A model generated the notes under the pieces. It worked only from the letters and a program-made list of their open reading frames with translations. It did no database searches and was not told the origin of the DNA. A stretch of 39,289 nt of DNA from Myxococcota bacterium (GTDB taxonomy: Bacteria > Myxococcota_A > UBA9160 > UBA4427). This document shows positions 13,581-22,064 of this stretch, piece by piece; the stretch's first letter is position 1, and each line of letters opens with the position of its first letter. The stretch covers positions 1 through 39,289 of the forward strand of contig JAQWRT010000056.1 of NCBI GenBank assembly GCA_029243605.1, given 5' to 3'. A program made the position numbers and the translations under genes.

Positions 13581-13609
13581 GGGGGGCTCCAAAGGACGGT
13601 TTCTCTAGA

Positions 13610-13623
13610 ACTGACTGGTCAGT
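13610..13623. promoter_or_regulatory. TetR-type operator palindrome
   Basis: ACTGAC-TG-GTCAGT is a perfect inverted repeat (6-bp arms, 2-nt centre) placed just upstream of tetR. The form matches the ACTGAC/GTCAGT-type operators bound by several AcrR/TetR-family members. The position suggests autoregulation of the tetR-adaptor-permease operon. Confidence 0.6.
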
Positions 13624-13674
13624 ACTCTAACCAAATCCCTGCGGCGCCTCCAGCAGGGTAGGTGGGTTCGTCTC

Positions 13675-13755
13675 ACCCCGCGGGGTCAATGGCCCTGGGT
13701 CGGCCCCTGCCGGGCGATCTGTCCCGGGGTCGGCCCCCCGATCCGGGGTTGGCCC
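13675..13755. repeat. GC-rich repeated motif cluster (REP-like)
   Basis: A perfect palindrome ACCCCGCGGGGT (13675-13686) is followed by GGGTCGGCCCC at 13697-13707 and 13727-13737, and a variant GGGTTGGCCC at 13746-13755. The spacing is irregular (30 and 19 nt). The cluster sits in the intergenic region between tetR and the riboswitch. It could be a remnant of REP-type dispersed repeats. A minus-strand open frame over this region (13627-13836) is low-complexity and is not called. Confidence 0.35.
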
Positions 13756-13840
13756 GCTCTCGGACCTGATGTATTGATCTGCGCCCCACCAATCCAGCGG
13801 AGGCATTTCCAGCAGCAGCCAGGAACCATTATTCATATTG

Positions 13841-14062
13841 CGTGTGGGTGCGACGCCCGCCTGGTACGAGCGAGGAGGAGCTTGGAATCCTTCGCTTGGA
13901 CGAACCGGTCGGGCGCGCCAAAGAGGGAACTCCGTGAGAATCGGGGACGAGCCCGTCGCTGTAACCGGGGACGAAAGCCGTGATGACCACTGACCGGAAA
14001 GAAGGGTCGGGAAGGTACGGCGAGTAGAGAGATCCGGAAGTCAGAAGACCTGCCCACGACGC
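13841..14062 (+). ncRNA. Cobalamin riboswitch (AdoCbl class)
   Basis: The conserved cobalamin aptamer blocks occur in the right order. GAGGGAACTCCGTGAGAATC at 13923-13942 matches the GGGAA...GGTGaAAaTC block, followed by GCCCGTCGCTGTAAC. CCACTGACC (13987-13995) and GGGAAGG (14009-14015) match the central blocks. The B12 box reads AGTCAGAAGACCTGCC (14039-14054). The outer P1 stem is probably formed by GCGTGTGGG (from 13840) with CCCACGACGC (14053-14062), so the outer boundaries are approximate. Binding of adenosylcobalamin is expected to lower expression of the downstream TonB-dependent receptor. The terminator at 14120-14153 is the likely expression platform. Confidence 0.93.
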
Positions 14063-14119
14063 GCGGCGAAGATCTCTACGGACAGAGGCTCGCCTTGATC
14101 AGCGGATAACAAGGGATAT

Positions 14120-14153
14120 CCCGGATCGATTCATTTCGGTTCGGGTTTTTTTT
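14120..14153 (+). terminator. Intrinsic terminator, expression platform of the B12 riboswitch
   Basis: CCCGGATCG and CGGTTCGGG form a 9-bp stem (two G-U pairs) around an 8-nt loop, followed by eight T residues (14146-14153). It lies after the aptamer and before the receptor start at 14189. This arrangement fits ligand-dependent transcription termination. A short palindrome GGGATATCCC (14113-14122) overlaps the left arm and could compete with it. Confidence 0.8.
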
Positions 14154-14188
14154 GTTCCCGGACTCATCAAGGGTACGGAGAACAGAGA

Positions 14189-16207
14189 ATGGTAGAACTG
14201 CGAAGGCCGATGCTCAGGCGCTTAGCGCTGATCTGTTTGGTGATCGGCATGCCGATTAGCTCAAAGGGTGAAGAGATATCCGAGCTCCCGCATGTTTCCG
14301 AAGGTCGACTCGAAGAGATCGTCGTCACCGCGACTCGTTACCCCAAGCAACTCGATTCGATTCCAGCCTATGTCAGTGTGATTACGGCAGATGAAATTTC
14401 GAATAGCATGGCCCGAACGATTCCCGATCTATTGCGGACAGAGGTGGGTCTTCACGTCACCGATATAACAGGAAATCGGGCGAGCTACACCGTCGATATC
14501 CGTGGCTTTGGAGAAACTGCCGCACTCAATACTCTCGTTCTCGTCGACGGACGACGCATCAATTCGGCCGACTTGAGTGGAACTGATTGGACGACGATCC
14601 CTCTTGATCGTGTTGATCGAATCGAAGTCGTTCGCGGAGCTCGGAGCAGCGTCATCTACGGCGACAACGCGTCCGGCGGTGTCATCAATATCCTGACTCG
14701 CCAGGGTCAGGAATTCCAAGCTGGACTTGCGGTAGACGTGGGCAGTTATGGAACCCTCGACACGGCGGGCTATGTGCGGGGCTCCGAAGGGGATCTAACC
14801 TACGCGTTCTCGGGCAGTCGCCAACACTCCGAAGGCTACAGAGAGAACAGCCTGACCCAATTCGACTCCGTCGGCGTCGATCTCGGATACTTCCCCACCG
14901 CCGGAGTCGGACTCCGCCTGAGCGGCGGGTATACGAGCAATGACGCCCGTCTGCCGGGGGCGATCAAGGCGAGCGAATTCGCTGCCGGGGTGAGCCGAAC
15001 GGACTCCCTCAAGCCCGATGATTTTTCCGATGTCGAGGATTTCTACGTCAAGGGAGCTGCTGAGATAGCCCTCGAGGCGAATGTCCAGTTCAAGATGGAT
15101 GCGTCCTATCGAAAACGAGATTCGTCTGCTTTTTCGACGTTTTTCGGGGGAAACTTCGAGGGAGATACGACCCTGGAAACCGTGATCGCGTCCCCCATGA
15201 TCATCGTGGACCACGACGTACTGGGCATGAAGAACCACCTGACCTTCGGCTTCGATTACGAGAGCAACCAAGAGGAGATCGTCAACCTCCTGAACCTCAC
15301 AGGCCCACCGAATTTTTCGTCGGTGACCGGGTACGAACTCGAGAAATGGGATTACGGCTATTTCGTTTACGAGGAGATTGCTCCCTTCAGAGGAGCGCTT
15401 CTCTCGGCGGGTTATCGCTATGACAAGGCCAACTTCTCCTATGGCGGTGCGGCTCAGGGGGATACGAGTCTTGACGAGAACATATACACCCTTGGCTGGA
15501 CCCAGGATTTCGGTGAAGAGCTGGACGTCTACTTCAGCTTCTCGCGAGGCTTCCGGTACCCGGTTCTCGATGAGCTGTTCAACTTTATTTCAAACTCGAT
15601 TAACTCTGATCTCAGAGCTCAGATCTCCCAGGACTACGAGATGGGGCTTCGGTATCAGGCCGACAATCGATCCGGTCTCCGCATCAACTTTTTCCAGATC
15701 GATACTGATCACGAAATCTTTCTTGACCCAGAATTTTTCACGAATACGAACCTCGATGGAAAAACCCGCCGCCGAGGGTTGGAATTTTCCATCTTTGCTG
15801 GGATCAAGAACTTGGATGTCTCGGTGGGGTATGCGTACACCAAGGCGGATATTATTGGCGGAAGCTACTCGGGCAAAGAGGTGCCCGGGGTGCCCGCTCA
15901 TCAGGTCACTCTGTCAGGGTTGATTGAGTTGGGAGGGGGAGTGTCCGTCGCTGTCGATGGGAAATATGTGGGCAGCCGGCCCTTCATCAGCGACTTCGAA
16001 AACGCTTTCCCGTTCCAGGAAAGCTATTTCGTCATGAACGCGAAACTTAAATACGAGAAAAATTGGTTCTCCGTCTTCGTCGACTTGAACAACCTGACAA
16101 ACGCGGTCTACTCGGAATACGGTGTCCTCGGAGGCTTCCCTACTGAGCAAGCTTACTACCCGTCGCCCGAGTTCAATTTCTTGGTCGGGGTTGCCGTCAA
16201 TTTCTAA
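14189..16207 (+). CDS. TonB-dependent outer-membrane receptor, probable cobalamin transporter (BtuB-like)
   Basis: The product is 672 residues. It has a signal peptide (hydrophobic LRRLALICLVIGMPISS, cleavage near residue 28), then a TonB-box-like EEIVVTATRYPKQLDSIPAYVSVITADEI segment that opens the plug domain (about 40-160). The plug carries the usual LVDGRRIN, IPLDRVDRIEVVRGARSSVIYGDNASGGVINILT motifs. The remainder is a 22-strand-type barrel ending in Phe672, as expected for the BAM-recognised last strand. ATG 14189 has GGAG eight nt upstream; Met8 is a possible alternative. The upstream cobalamin riboswitch makes uptake of B12 or another corrinoid the most likely job. No BtuCDF genes are adjacent, so the ABC part must be elsewhere. 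A siderophore receptor is less likely given the switch. Confidence 0.88.
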   Translation: MVELRRPMLRRLALICLVIGMPISSKGEEISELPHVSEGRLEEIVVTATRYPKQLDSIPAYVSVITADEISNSMARTIPDLLRTEVGLHVTDITGNRASYTVDIRGFGETAALNTLVLVDGRRINSADLSGTDWTTIPLDRVDRIEVVRGARSSVIYGDNASGGVINILTRQGQEFQAGLAVDVGSYGTLDTAGYVRGSEGDLTYAFSGSRQHSEGYRENSLTQFDSVGVDLGYFPTAGVGLRLSGGYTSNDARLPGAIKASEFAAGVSRTDSLKPDDFSDVEDFYVKGAAEIALEANVQFKMDASYRKRDSSAFSTFFGGNFEGDTTLETVIASPMIIVDHDVLGMKNHLTFGFDYESNQEEIVNLLNLTGPPNFSSVTGYELEKWDYGYFVYEEIAPFRGALLSAGYRYDKANFSYGGAAQGDTSLDENIYTLGWTQDFGEELDVYFSFSRGFRYPVLDELFNFISNSINSDLRAQISQDYEMGLRYQADNRSGLRINFFQIDTDHEIFLDPEFFTNTNLDGKTRRRGLEFSIFAGIKNLDVSVGYAYTKADIIGGSYSGKEVPGVPAHQVTLSGLIELGGGVSVAVDGKYVGSRPFISDFENAFPFQESYFVMNAKLKYEKNWFSVFVDLNNLTNAVYSEYGVLGGFPTEQAYYPSPEFNFLVGVAVNF

Positions 16208-16248
16208 TCCACGATGGCGGCGATTCGGAAAATAAAGCGAAGCAAGTT

Positions 16249-17106
16249 TCAGTGGTAGATTTTGAGGGCCTTGGCGAAGGCGTCCACGTAGCTTCCGCCG
16301 AAGAGGTTGACGTGGACCAGCAGGGGGTAGAGCTGGTAGAAGGCCACTCGGTCTTCGGCCTCTTCGGCGAGGGGGAAGTCGTTGAGGTAGGCATCGAAGG
16401 TTCGTTCCGAGAAGCCGCCGAAGAGTCGCATCATGGCCATATCGATTTCCCGGTGACCGCCGTAGACCGCCGGGTCGATGAGCACGAACTCGCCCTCTGG
16501 ACCGATCATGGCGTTCCCGCTCCAGAGGTCCCCGTGAAGCCGGGCGGGGGGCTCGGAGGGGCCGCAGAGGCCCCCGAAGCGGCCGAGCATCCGGCTCGCC
16601 TCATGGGCCAGCCCCCGGGGGATCTTGCCCGAGTCCATGCCTCGCCGCACCAGGGGCTCGATACGCCGGTAGGCGTAGAAATCCGGCCAATGCTCGCAGG
16701 GCGTGTTGGCCTGGGGGAGCGAGCCGATGAAATTGTCTTCGGAAAAGCCGAATTCCGGGGCGCCGAAGGCGTGAAGTCGGGCGAGGCCCCGGCCCAGGCG
16801 CTCGGCGGCATCGCTCCGCGGCTTCGCGCCCTCGATCCACTCGAGGATCAAGATCGCGTCCTCGTCGAGGCTGGCGACGGCCCGCGCCGTGGGAAGGGAC
16901 TCGGTTTCGGCGAGCCAGCTGAGCCCGGCTTCCTCCGCACCCACGAGCCCGGCCGGTCCCTCGACGTAGTGCTTGATAAAATAGCTCTCGCCCGACACGA
17001 GTTCCGCTCGCCAACTCGCGCCGATGCTGCCTCCGCCGAGTTCCTGGGCCTTCGCCATGGGGGCGGGCAGCAGGGATTCCACTCGTTCCCGGATTTCCGG
17101 GTCCAT
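16249..17106 (-). CDS. Fructosamine kinase family protein (ketosamine/ribulosamine-3-kinase type)
   Basis: The product is 285 residues, typical for the FN3K family. The fold is aminoglycoside-phosphotransferase/protein-kinase-like: a Gly-rich start (GGGSIGASWRAEL, 24-36), Lys45 in FIKHY, the catalytic HGDLWSGN (191-198) and the metal-binding LIDPAVYGGHREIDMAM block (209-225). The family phosphorylates the O-3 of sugar adducts on lysines, making the Amadori product unstable so the amine is released. ATG 17106 shares one base with the TGA stop of the upstream phosphatase gene (TGATG), so the two are co-translated. Bacterial members usually prefer ribulosamines or erythrulosamines, which I infer here. 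A generic aminoglycoside phosphotransferase is less likely because of the HGDLWSGN and YGGHRE signatures. Confidence 0.88.
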   Translation of the reverse strand: MDPEIRERVESLLPAPMAKAQELGGGSIGASWRAELVSGESYFIKHYVEGPAGLVGAEEAGLSWLAETESLPTARAVASLDEDAILILEWIEGAKPRSDAAERLGRGLARLHAFGAPEFGFSEDNFIGSLPQANTPCEHWPDFYAYRRIEPLVRRGMDSGKIPRGLAHEASRMLGRFGGLCGPSEPPARLHGDLWSGNAMIGPEGEFVLIDPAVYGGHREIDMAMMRLFGGFSERTFDAYLNDFPLAEEAEDRVAFYQLYPLLVHVNLFGGSYVDAFAKALKIYH

Positions 17107-17594
17107 CAACTCGGCAAGTCGTGCTGGAGCACTACGTGTTCCAGTAGGCCGCGGCAGGCATTGCTGAGAATATCAAAGACCTCGCCGAACCCGCCCGAAC
17201 CGCCGTAATAGGGGTCGGGAACGTCCTGATCCCGGCGCGCGCGGGGTTCGAAATCACGAACCAGAAAAATCTTCTCCTCCGCCGTCTCATCGGGAGCGAG
17301 AGAAGAGAGTTCGTCGCGATTTTCACCGTCCATGGCGATGACGTACTCGAACTCGTCGAAGTCCTCGATCTCGAATTGACGGGCGGTTCCCACCAGGCTG
17401 ATGCCGTTCTCCTCGGCGGCTTCGTGGGTCCGCGGGTCGGGCTCCTCGCCCAGATGCTCGGCACTCGTTCCCGCGCTGTCGATTTCGATGTATTCCTCAA
17501 GACCGGATTCTTCCACCAGGGAACGCATGATGCCTTCGGCGGTGGGAGAGCGGCAAATATTTCCGAGGCAGACGAAGCAGATCCTGATCTTCAC
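17106..17594 (-). CDS. Low-molecular-weight protein-tyrosine phosphatase (LMW-PTP)
   Basis: The product is 162 residues with the P-loop CLGNICRS at residues 9-16 (Cys9 nucleophile, Arg15 phosphate-binding) and the general-acid Asp127 in DPYY. Length and order match LMW-PTPs such as human ACP1 and bacterial Wzb/PtpA. It is cytoplasmic, with no signal. Such enzymes dephosphorylate phosphotyrosine, but family members also act as ribulosamine-5-phosphatases. Here the gene overlaps a fructosamine-kinase homologue by one base, which favours that second role: the phosphatase would remove the 5-phosphate and the kinase would then destabilise the adduct. No tyrosine kinase or capsule gene is nearby. 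ArsC-type arsenate reductase is excluded by the DPYY context. Confidence 0.88.
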   Translation of the reverse strand: MKIRICFVCLGNICRSPTAEGIMRSLVEESGLEEYIEIDSAGTSAEHLGEEPDPRTHEAAEENGISLVGTARQFEIEDFDEFEYVIAMDGENRDELSSLAPDETAEEKIFLVRDFEPRARRDQDVPDPYYGGSGGFGEVFDILSNACRGLLEHVVLQHDLPS

Positions 17595-17656
17595 GAGGCT
17601 TTTTCCGGCAAGAGGTGGACGAAAAGGTCTATGCGGCCAATGTAGCAGGGGCCGTG

Positions 17657-17673
17657 GCGACTCCGAAAGTCGC
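17657..17673. other. Small hairpin downstream of the DUF255 gene
   Basis: GCGACT and AGTCGC pair around a 5-nt loop (CCGAA). It lies just after the 3' end of the DUF255 gene (stop near 17677) and before the phosphatase gene on the same strand. No U tract follows on the minus strand, so termination is doubtful and the three genes may still share a transcript. Confidence 0.25.
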
Positions 17674-17676
17674 TCT

Positions 17677-19761
17677 TTACACCCTCGTTGAGGAGAGGGG
17701 CTCGATCGCGGAGGGATCCGTTATGGGCAGGGAACAACGGGTTCCCTGGCAGATCCAGGCCGTGGCTTGGCCCGGCTCGCCCTCCCGGTCCCGTAGCCAG
17801 TCGGCGCCGACACCCACCGGTCGCGGTGCTCCCGGTGCGAGCACCACTACCCCGTCGTCGGGAAGCAAAACCCGCCTGGCCTGGGCCGCTAGAGCCTGGG
17901 TTTGAGGAGCATCCTCGTCCCCCCGAATGAGCGCGACGGAGACTCCGCGCTCGGCGAGGATCATGGCGCGCAAGAGGGTAGGGAGGGCGTGGGGCGAGCG
18001 TTCGATGAGGGGAGCGTGGGTCATGATGATGAGCTCGGCCTGCTGGGCGATGGGCTGCAGCTGCGCGAGGTGGGCCAGTCGGATCAAGCCTACGGCGGCA
18101 AGACCTGCGGCTGCGGGGGTGGCCCCATCATGGTCGCTCTGGGGGCGGTGGACGAGTTTTTCGCCGTCGTTCGCGGTGAAGAAAATCTCTCCTCGGTCCT
18201 CGTCGATGAATCGATCGCCGATTTCCTGGCCGAAATGCAGGGCTGCTGTCAGAAAGCGTTCTCCGGCCCCAGCGCGGAAGAGATCGAGGCATGCGTCGAG
18301 GAGAGCGGCGTGATCGTCCAGGAATGCCGGAACGCTGGCGAGGCCTCGGTTGAAGATACGGTGGAGTCTGCCCGAACTGTCGACCATCTCATCGAGAATA
18401 AAATCCATGGCCGTGGTCGCATCGGTCAGCATCGTTGGGTCGGTCAGGGCGTCGCCCGCTCGGACCAGGCCCGAAATGGCGTACCCGTTCCAGGCGGCCA
18501 CACGCTTTTTGTCGGTATCCGGGGCGACCCGTTTTTGCCGGGCGATGAGGAGCTGAGCTCGTTCCTCGGAGAAAAGTTCACGGCCGGCTCGTTTTTGGTC
18601 GATGAGGTGGGTGCTGCCCTCCTCGAAATTGCCCGCTTCGTTGACTCCATAGGCCTGGCAGAATTCTTCGGCCGCCTCGCCGAGAACGGATTCGACCTCT
18701 GCAGGGGTCCAGACCTGGAAGGACCCCTCACGGCCCTCGGCATCGGCATCCTGGCTCGCATAAAAGCCGCCTTCGGGCGAAGTCATTTCCCGCCGTAGGT
18801 AGTCGACGGTTTCCCGGATGGGCCAGGCAAGTTCTTCGGCTTCACCTCCCCGTCGCAGTAGCTCGGCGTAGAAGCGCAGGAGCAGACCCTGGTCGTAGAG
18901 CATCTTTTCGAAATGGGGAATCGTCCAGTCGCCATCGACGCAATAGCGGTGGAAGCCTCCGGCCAGGTGGTCGTATAGACCCCTTCGTGCCATCTCGCGA
19001 GCGGTTCTCGTCAGGTGAAGGGCAACGGGCCGCGCCTCGGCCGCCGGAAGAAGGTCGATGGCGGCGAGGAAAAATTCGAGGTTGGTCGGCGTGGGAAATT
19101 TCGGGCCAGGGCCGAACCCGCCGTGATCGTGATCGGCTCCGCGCATGAGGAGTTCACAAGCCCGGGTCGCGGCTTCGCTGCCCACGGGCGTGCCCGAGGC
19201 GGCGCCGAGATCGACTTGGAGCGAGGCGACGACCTGACGCGCTGCATCCTCGACCTCACCCCTACGATTCAGGTAGGCGTCGGCCAGGGCCTCGAGTACT
19301 TGGCGGAAACTCGGCATTCCGTGGCGGGGTTCGTCGGGGTAGTAGGTCCCTCCGAAAAAGGGACTCCCGTCGGGTAGGCAGAAGGCGGTGAGAGGCCAGC
19401 CACCCTGACCCTGATTGAGGCGAACGACCGCGTCCATATAGATCTGGTCGACATCGGGCCGCTCTTCACGGTCGACCTTGATGCAAATGAAATGAGCGTT
19501 CATGAACTCTGCGGTGGCCTCATTTTCGAAGGACTCCCGCTCCATCACGTGGCACCAGTGACAGGCGCTGTAGCCGACGGAGACCAGAAGCGGGCGATCG
19601 AGCTCCTGGGCTCGTGCCAGGGCTTCGGGTCCCCAGGGATACCAGTCGACGGGGTTCTGGCTGTGCTGCAGAAGGTAGGCGCTCGATGCCGCAGCGAGTC
19701 GGTTGCCGGGGAGATCCGGGGGAGGGGGAGGAGCAGAAGATGAGGAGGAGTCGGGGGCCAC
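17677..19761 (-). CDS. Thioredoxin-domain protein, DUF255 (YyaL/SPATA20-like)
   Basis: The product is 694 residues, the family's normal length. The N-terminal thioredoxin-like domain begins [25 protein letters not shown] and holds the CxxC motif SACHWCHVM (Cys67, Cys70), followed by the conserved [15 protein letters not shown] and [23 protein letters not shown] blocks. The C-terminal two thirds resemble a six-hairpin (alpha/alpha) glycosidase fold, with [25 protein letters not shown] and a [10 protein letters not shown] motif. The molecular role of the family is unknown. Residues 1-18 are Ser/Pro-rich and probably disordered. GTG 19761 is the only reasonable start; the Shine-Dalgarno is weak. 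It precedes the phosphatase and fructosamine-kinase genes by 82 nt on the same strand and is divergent from the RlmI gene. Confidence 0.88.
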   Translation of the reverse strand: MAPDSSSSSAPPPPPDLPGNRLAAASSAYLLQHSQNPVDWYPWGPEALARAQELDRPLLVSVGYSACHWCHVMERESFENEATAEFMNAHFICIKVDREERPDVDQIYMDAVVRLNQGQGGWPLTAFCLPDGSPFFGGTYYPDEPRHGMPSFRQVLEALADAYLNRRGEVEDAARQVVASLQVDLGAASGTPVGSEAATRACELLMRGADHDHGGFGPGPKFPTPTNLEFFLAAIDLLPAAEARPVALHLTRTAREMARRGLYDHLAGGFHRYCVDGDWTIPHFEKMLYDQGLLLRFYAELLRRGGEAEELAWPIRETVDYLRREMTSPEGGFYASQDADAEGREGSFQVWTPAEVESVLGEAAEEFCQAYGVNEAGNFEEGSTHLIDQKRAGRELFSEERAQLLIARQKRVAPDTDKKRVAAWNGYAISGLVRAGDALTDPTMLTDATTAMDFILDEMVDSSGRLHRIFNRGLASVPAFLDDHAALLDACLDLFRAGAGERFLTAALHFGQEIGDRFIDEDRGEIFFTANDGEKLVHRPQSDHDGATPAAAGLAAVGLIRLAHLAQLQPIAQQAELIIMTHAPLIERSPHALPTLLRAMILAERGVSVALIRGDEDAPQTQALAAQARRVLLPDDGVVVLAPGAPRPVGVGADWLRDREGEPGQATAWICQGTRCSLPITDPSAIEPLSSTRV

Positions 19762-19829
19762 GGTAAATTCCCAATAAGATTCTCGAACGCGACATTCTAG
19801 CGGCGTCAGCGCTTGTTGGGGCGAGCCGA

Positions 19830-21050
19830 ATGAAGGAACCTCTCCGAACTATGACGGACGTAATTCTCTCCTCAGGACGCGAACGCTCTCTACGCCGCCA
19901 GCACCCGTGGCTTCTTTCGGGGGCCGTCGCGAGCGAGCCCGGGGAGGCTCACTCGGGTGCATGGGTGCGGGTGATTTCGAAGGGGGGCGAGGTGCTGGGC
20001 TACGGCCACTACTCGCCCAAGTCGAGTATTCGGGTCAGGCTCTTGGCCTTCGGCAAGGAGGATCCCGGGGAGCAATTCCTTGAAAAGCGCATCGAGGCGG
20101 CGCTGACCCGGCGGCGTGAGCACCCCCTTCTGGGTGAGACCGACGCGATGCGGTTGGTCAACGCCGAGGGCGATGGGTTGCCGGGGCTGGTTGTGGATCG
20201 CCTGGGGGACGTGGTGGTTCTCAAATTTCTGACGGTGGGGATGCACGCCCGGGCGGATCGGATCGCGCAGAAGGTCCAGGCGCTGGTCGATGCCCCCCAC
20301 GGTTACCGGCGTCGCGATGACAGCTCCGCCCGCCGAGAGGGAATTCCGCCGGAGGAGGGGACGCTCTGGGGTTCGCCGCCCTCGGAGGGACTCATCGAAG
20401 AGGCCGGCCGCCGCTACGCAGTGGATTTCATGCATGGCCAGAAAACGGGCTTCTATCTCGACCAGAGGGATGCCCGGCAACTGGTTATGGGGCTGGCAGC
20501 CGGTCGCCGGACACTCGACGTATTCAGTTATACCGGCGGCTTTTCCGTGGCCGCGGGACTGGGCGGAGCGGCGAGCTTGGTGCTGGTGGATTCCTCGGAA
20601 GCCGCGCTGCGGATGGCAGAATCCAATCTCGAGATGAACGCCGTGACCTGTCCTGCAGAAATTCGGCGCTCGGATGCCTTCGAGGCACTTCGTTCGGCCT
20701 CGGCCGCTCATGAGAAATTCGATCTCATCGTGCTGGACCCGCCCCCCCTGGCCCGTTCTCGGCGAGCCGTCCAGGCGGCGGCCCGGGCCTACAAGGACAT
20801 GTTGCTCCACGGGCTACGGTGTGCGGCCCCCTCGGCTTTCATTGTCGTCTTTACCTGCTCTCACCACATCGACCCAGATCTCTTCCAGAAGATTGTTTTT
20901 GGAGCTGCTCTCGACGCGGGGCGAGGTGTCCGCTGGCTGCGGACCCTGGGCGCTCCGGCGGACCACCCCTTTTCGCTGCATCATCCCGAGGGTCGCTACC
21001 TCCACGGTTGTTTGCTTGAGGTCGAGGCGGGCGCGGAGCCGGCGACTTGA
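19830..21050 (+). CDS. Class I SAM-dependent rRNA (cytosine-C5) methyltransferase, RlmI-like
   Basis: The product is 406 residues: an N-terminal PUA-like domain (about 8-85, with [16 protein letters not shown]), a linker, then the Rossmann methyltransferase. Motifs seen are [16 protein letters not shown], the SAM-binding [17 protein letters not shown], the acidic VLVDSS after strand 2, and the catalytic-site LDPPPLARS. The end region carries TCSHHI with the expected cysteine. RlmI methylates 23S rRNA cytosine; close relatives may modify other positions. An insertion of about 30 residues ([15 protein letters not shown] region) precedes the FYLDQR motif. ATG 19830 is used; ATG 19851 is an alternative, with AAGGA rather far upstream. 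The stop overlaps the next gene's TTG start (TTGA). Confidence 0.85.
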   Translation: MKEPLRTMTDVILSSGRERSLRRQHPWLLSGAVASEPGEAHSGAWVRVISKGGEVLGYGHYSPKSSIRVRLLAFGKEDPGEQFLEKRIEAALTRRREHPLLGETDAMRLVNAEGDGLPGLVVDRLGDVVVLKFLTVGMHARADRIAQKVQALVDAPHGYRRRDDSSARREGIPPEEGTLWGSPPSEGLIEEAGRRYAVDFMHGQKTGFYLDQRDARQLVMGLAAGRRTLDVFSYTGGFSVAAGLGGAASLVLVDSSEAALRMAESNLEMNAVTCPAEIRRSDAFEALRSASAAHEKFDLIVLDPPPLARSRRAVQAAARAYKDMLLHGLRCAAPSAFIVVFTCSHHIDPDLFQKIVFGAALDAGRGVRWLRTLGAPADHPFSLHHPEGRYLHGCLLEVEAGAEPAT

Positions 21051-21979
21051 GCCGGGTGCGCCTCGAGGGCATCGTGATCGGAGGGGAGGATCCCGAGGAG
21101 GGAAACGCTCCCCCTGCGGCCTCGCCCGAGGAGATCGGGGCCCTGCGCGAGAGGGCCGCTTCGGCCCTGGAGGCCGGGCTGGTCTTTATCGAGGCACACG
21201 GCGAAGAACTCACCCGACTGCGGGTCCGTACCCTGCTGGGTGCCGAAACACGAGAGACCTGCGCAGCCGAGATCGAGGCCTATCAGGCCGACAATGGCTC
21301 GTTCCCCCTTCTCGGCCTAGCACGAGGCGGTGCTCCGGGTCTAGCCGCCGCCCGGGTGGCCGGATTGGCGCCCGAAGTTCTGGGAACACTCGAAGCGCTG
21401 GTCGCGTTGTCGGACCTCGGGTTGCACCATCATCCCTGTATCGATGGGGCCGCGGTCTTCCTGCAATCGATCCAAGCCGATGACGGAACCTGGGGAGCGA
21501 GTGGGGGCCCCCCGGAATCGAGGCTCTTTGCAACAGGCATGCTGGCGGGCCTTCTCGGCCGCACTCGGGTCGTTCGCCCGGAACTCCTCGAGGCCGCCGG
21601 CGAATATCTCGGTTCGATTTTCAACCCCGAAAAAATTTCGGGGCGCCAATGGGAGTCTCTCACCGCTTTCGGGGTTTTCTTCACGAATGTTGGCCACGAT
21701 CTCGCGGATAGCGCCCTGCAGTGGATTGGACGCGAACTCGAACGTGGTTATCGAACCCGGGCCTACGATGCAGGGCTGACCGTACGGACGCTTCTCCATT
21801 GCCAGAGTCTGGCTGTTCCGGGAGCAAGTTTGGACCCGGCACTTCTGCTCATAGATTTGCTGGCTGAGCAGGCGACCGATGGAGGGTTCGCAGAATTCTC
21901 CGAGGGGAACGATGCGACCCGAGTTGAGCCCACCCTGGACGCGATGCTCGGCACGATCCTTCTCTCGCGCGCCCTCTAG
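21047..21979 (+). CDS. Predicted alpha/alpha-toroid protein (terpenoid-cyclase/prenyltransferase-like repeats)
   Basis: The product is 310 residues, and I do not recognise a named family. Three QW-like repeats are visible: QADNGSF (80-86), QADDGTWG (143-150) and QATDGGF (275-281), spaced among amphipathic helices. That is the pattern of squalene-cyclase/protein-prenyltransferase alpha/alpha barrels. The DxDD motif of squalene-hopene cyclases is absent and no signal peptide is seen, so catalytic activity cannot be claimed; it may be a degenerate cyclase-fold binding protein. TTG 21047 has GGAG nine nt upstream and overlaps the RlmI stop, indicating translational coupling; GTG 21056 is an alternative. 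Residues 10-30 are acidic and Pro-rich. Confidence 0.6.
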   Translation: MSRVRLEGIVIGGEDPEEGNAPPAASPEEIGALRERAASALEAGLVFIEAHGEELTRLRVRTLLGAETRETCAAEIEAYQADNGSFPLLGLARGGAPGLAAARVAGLAPEVLGTLEALVALSDLGLHHHPCIDGAAVFLQSIQADDGTWGASGGPPESRLFATGMLAGLLGRTRVVRPELLEAAGEYLGSIFNPEKISGRQWESLTAFGVFFTNVGHDLADSALQWIGRELERGYRTRAYDAGLTVRTLLHCQSLAVPGASLDPALLLIDLLAEQATDGGFAEFSEGNDATRVEPTLDAMLGTILLSRAL

Positions 21980-22064
21980 GTTTTCAGTCCTCTGAAGATT
22001 GCGCCCGTCTCGGCTCCGAGGCACGCTTCTTCGTTCGTCTATTCGATAGGAGTTGGTCGCCCAA

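Noticed and set aside
13627..13836. 69-codon minus-strand open frame before the riboswitch
   Set aside because: Pro/Gly/Asp low-complexity product generated by the GGGTCGGCCC repeats; no ribosome binding site or homology.
16252..17208. 318-codon plus-strand open frame antisense to the fructosamine kinase
   Set aside because: Shadow of a gene with intact kinase motifs; the antisense product is low-complexity Gly/Glu/Val-rich without domains.
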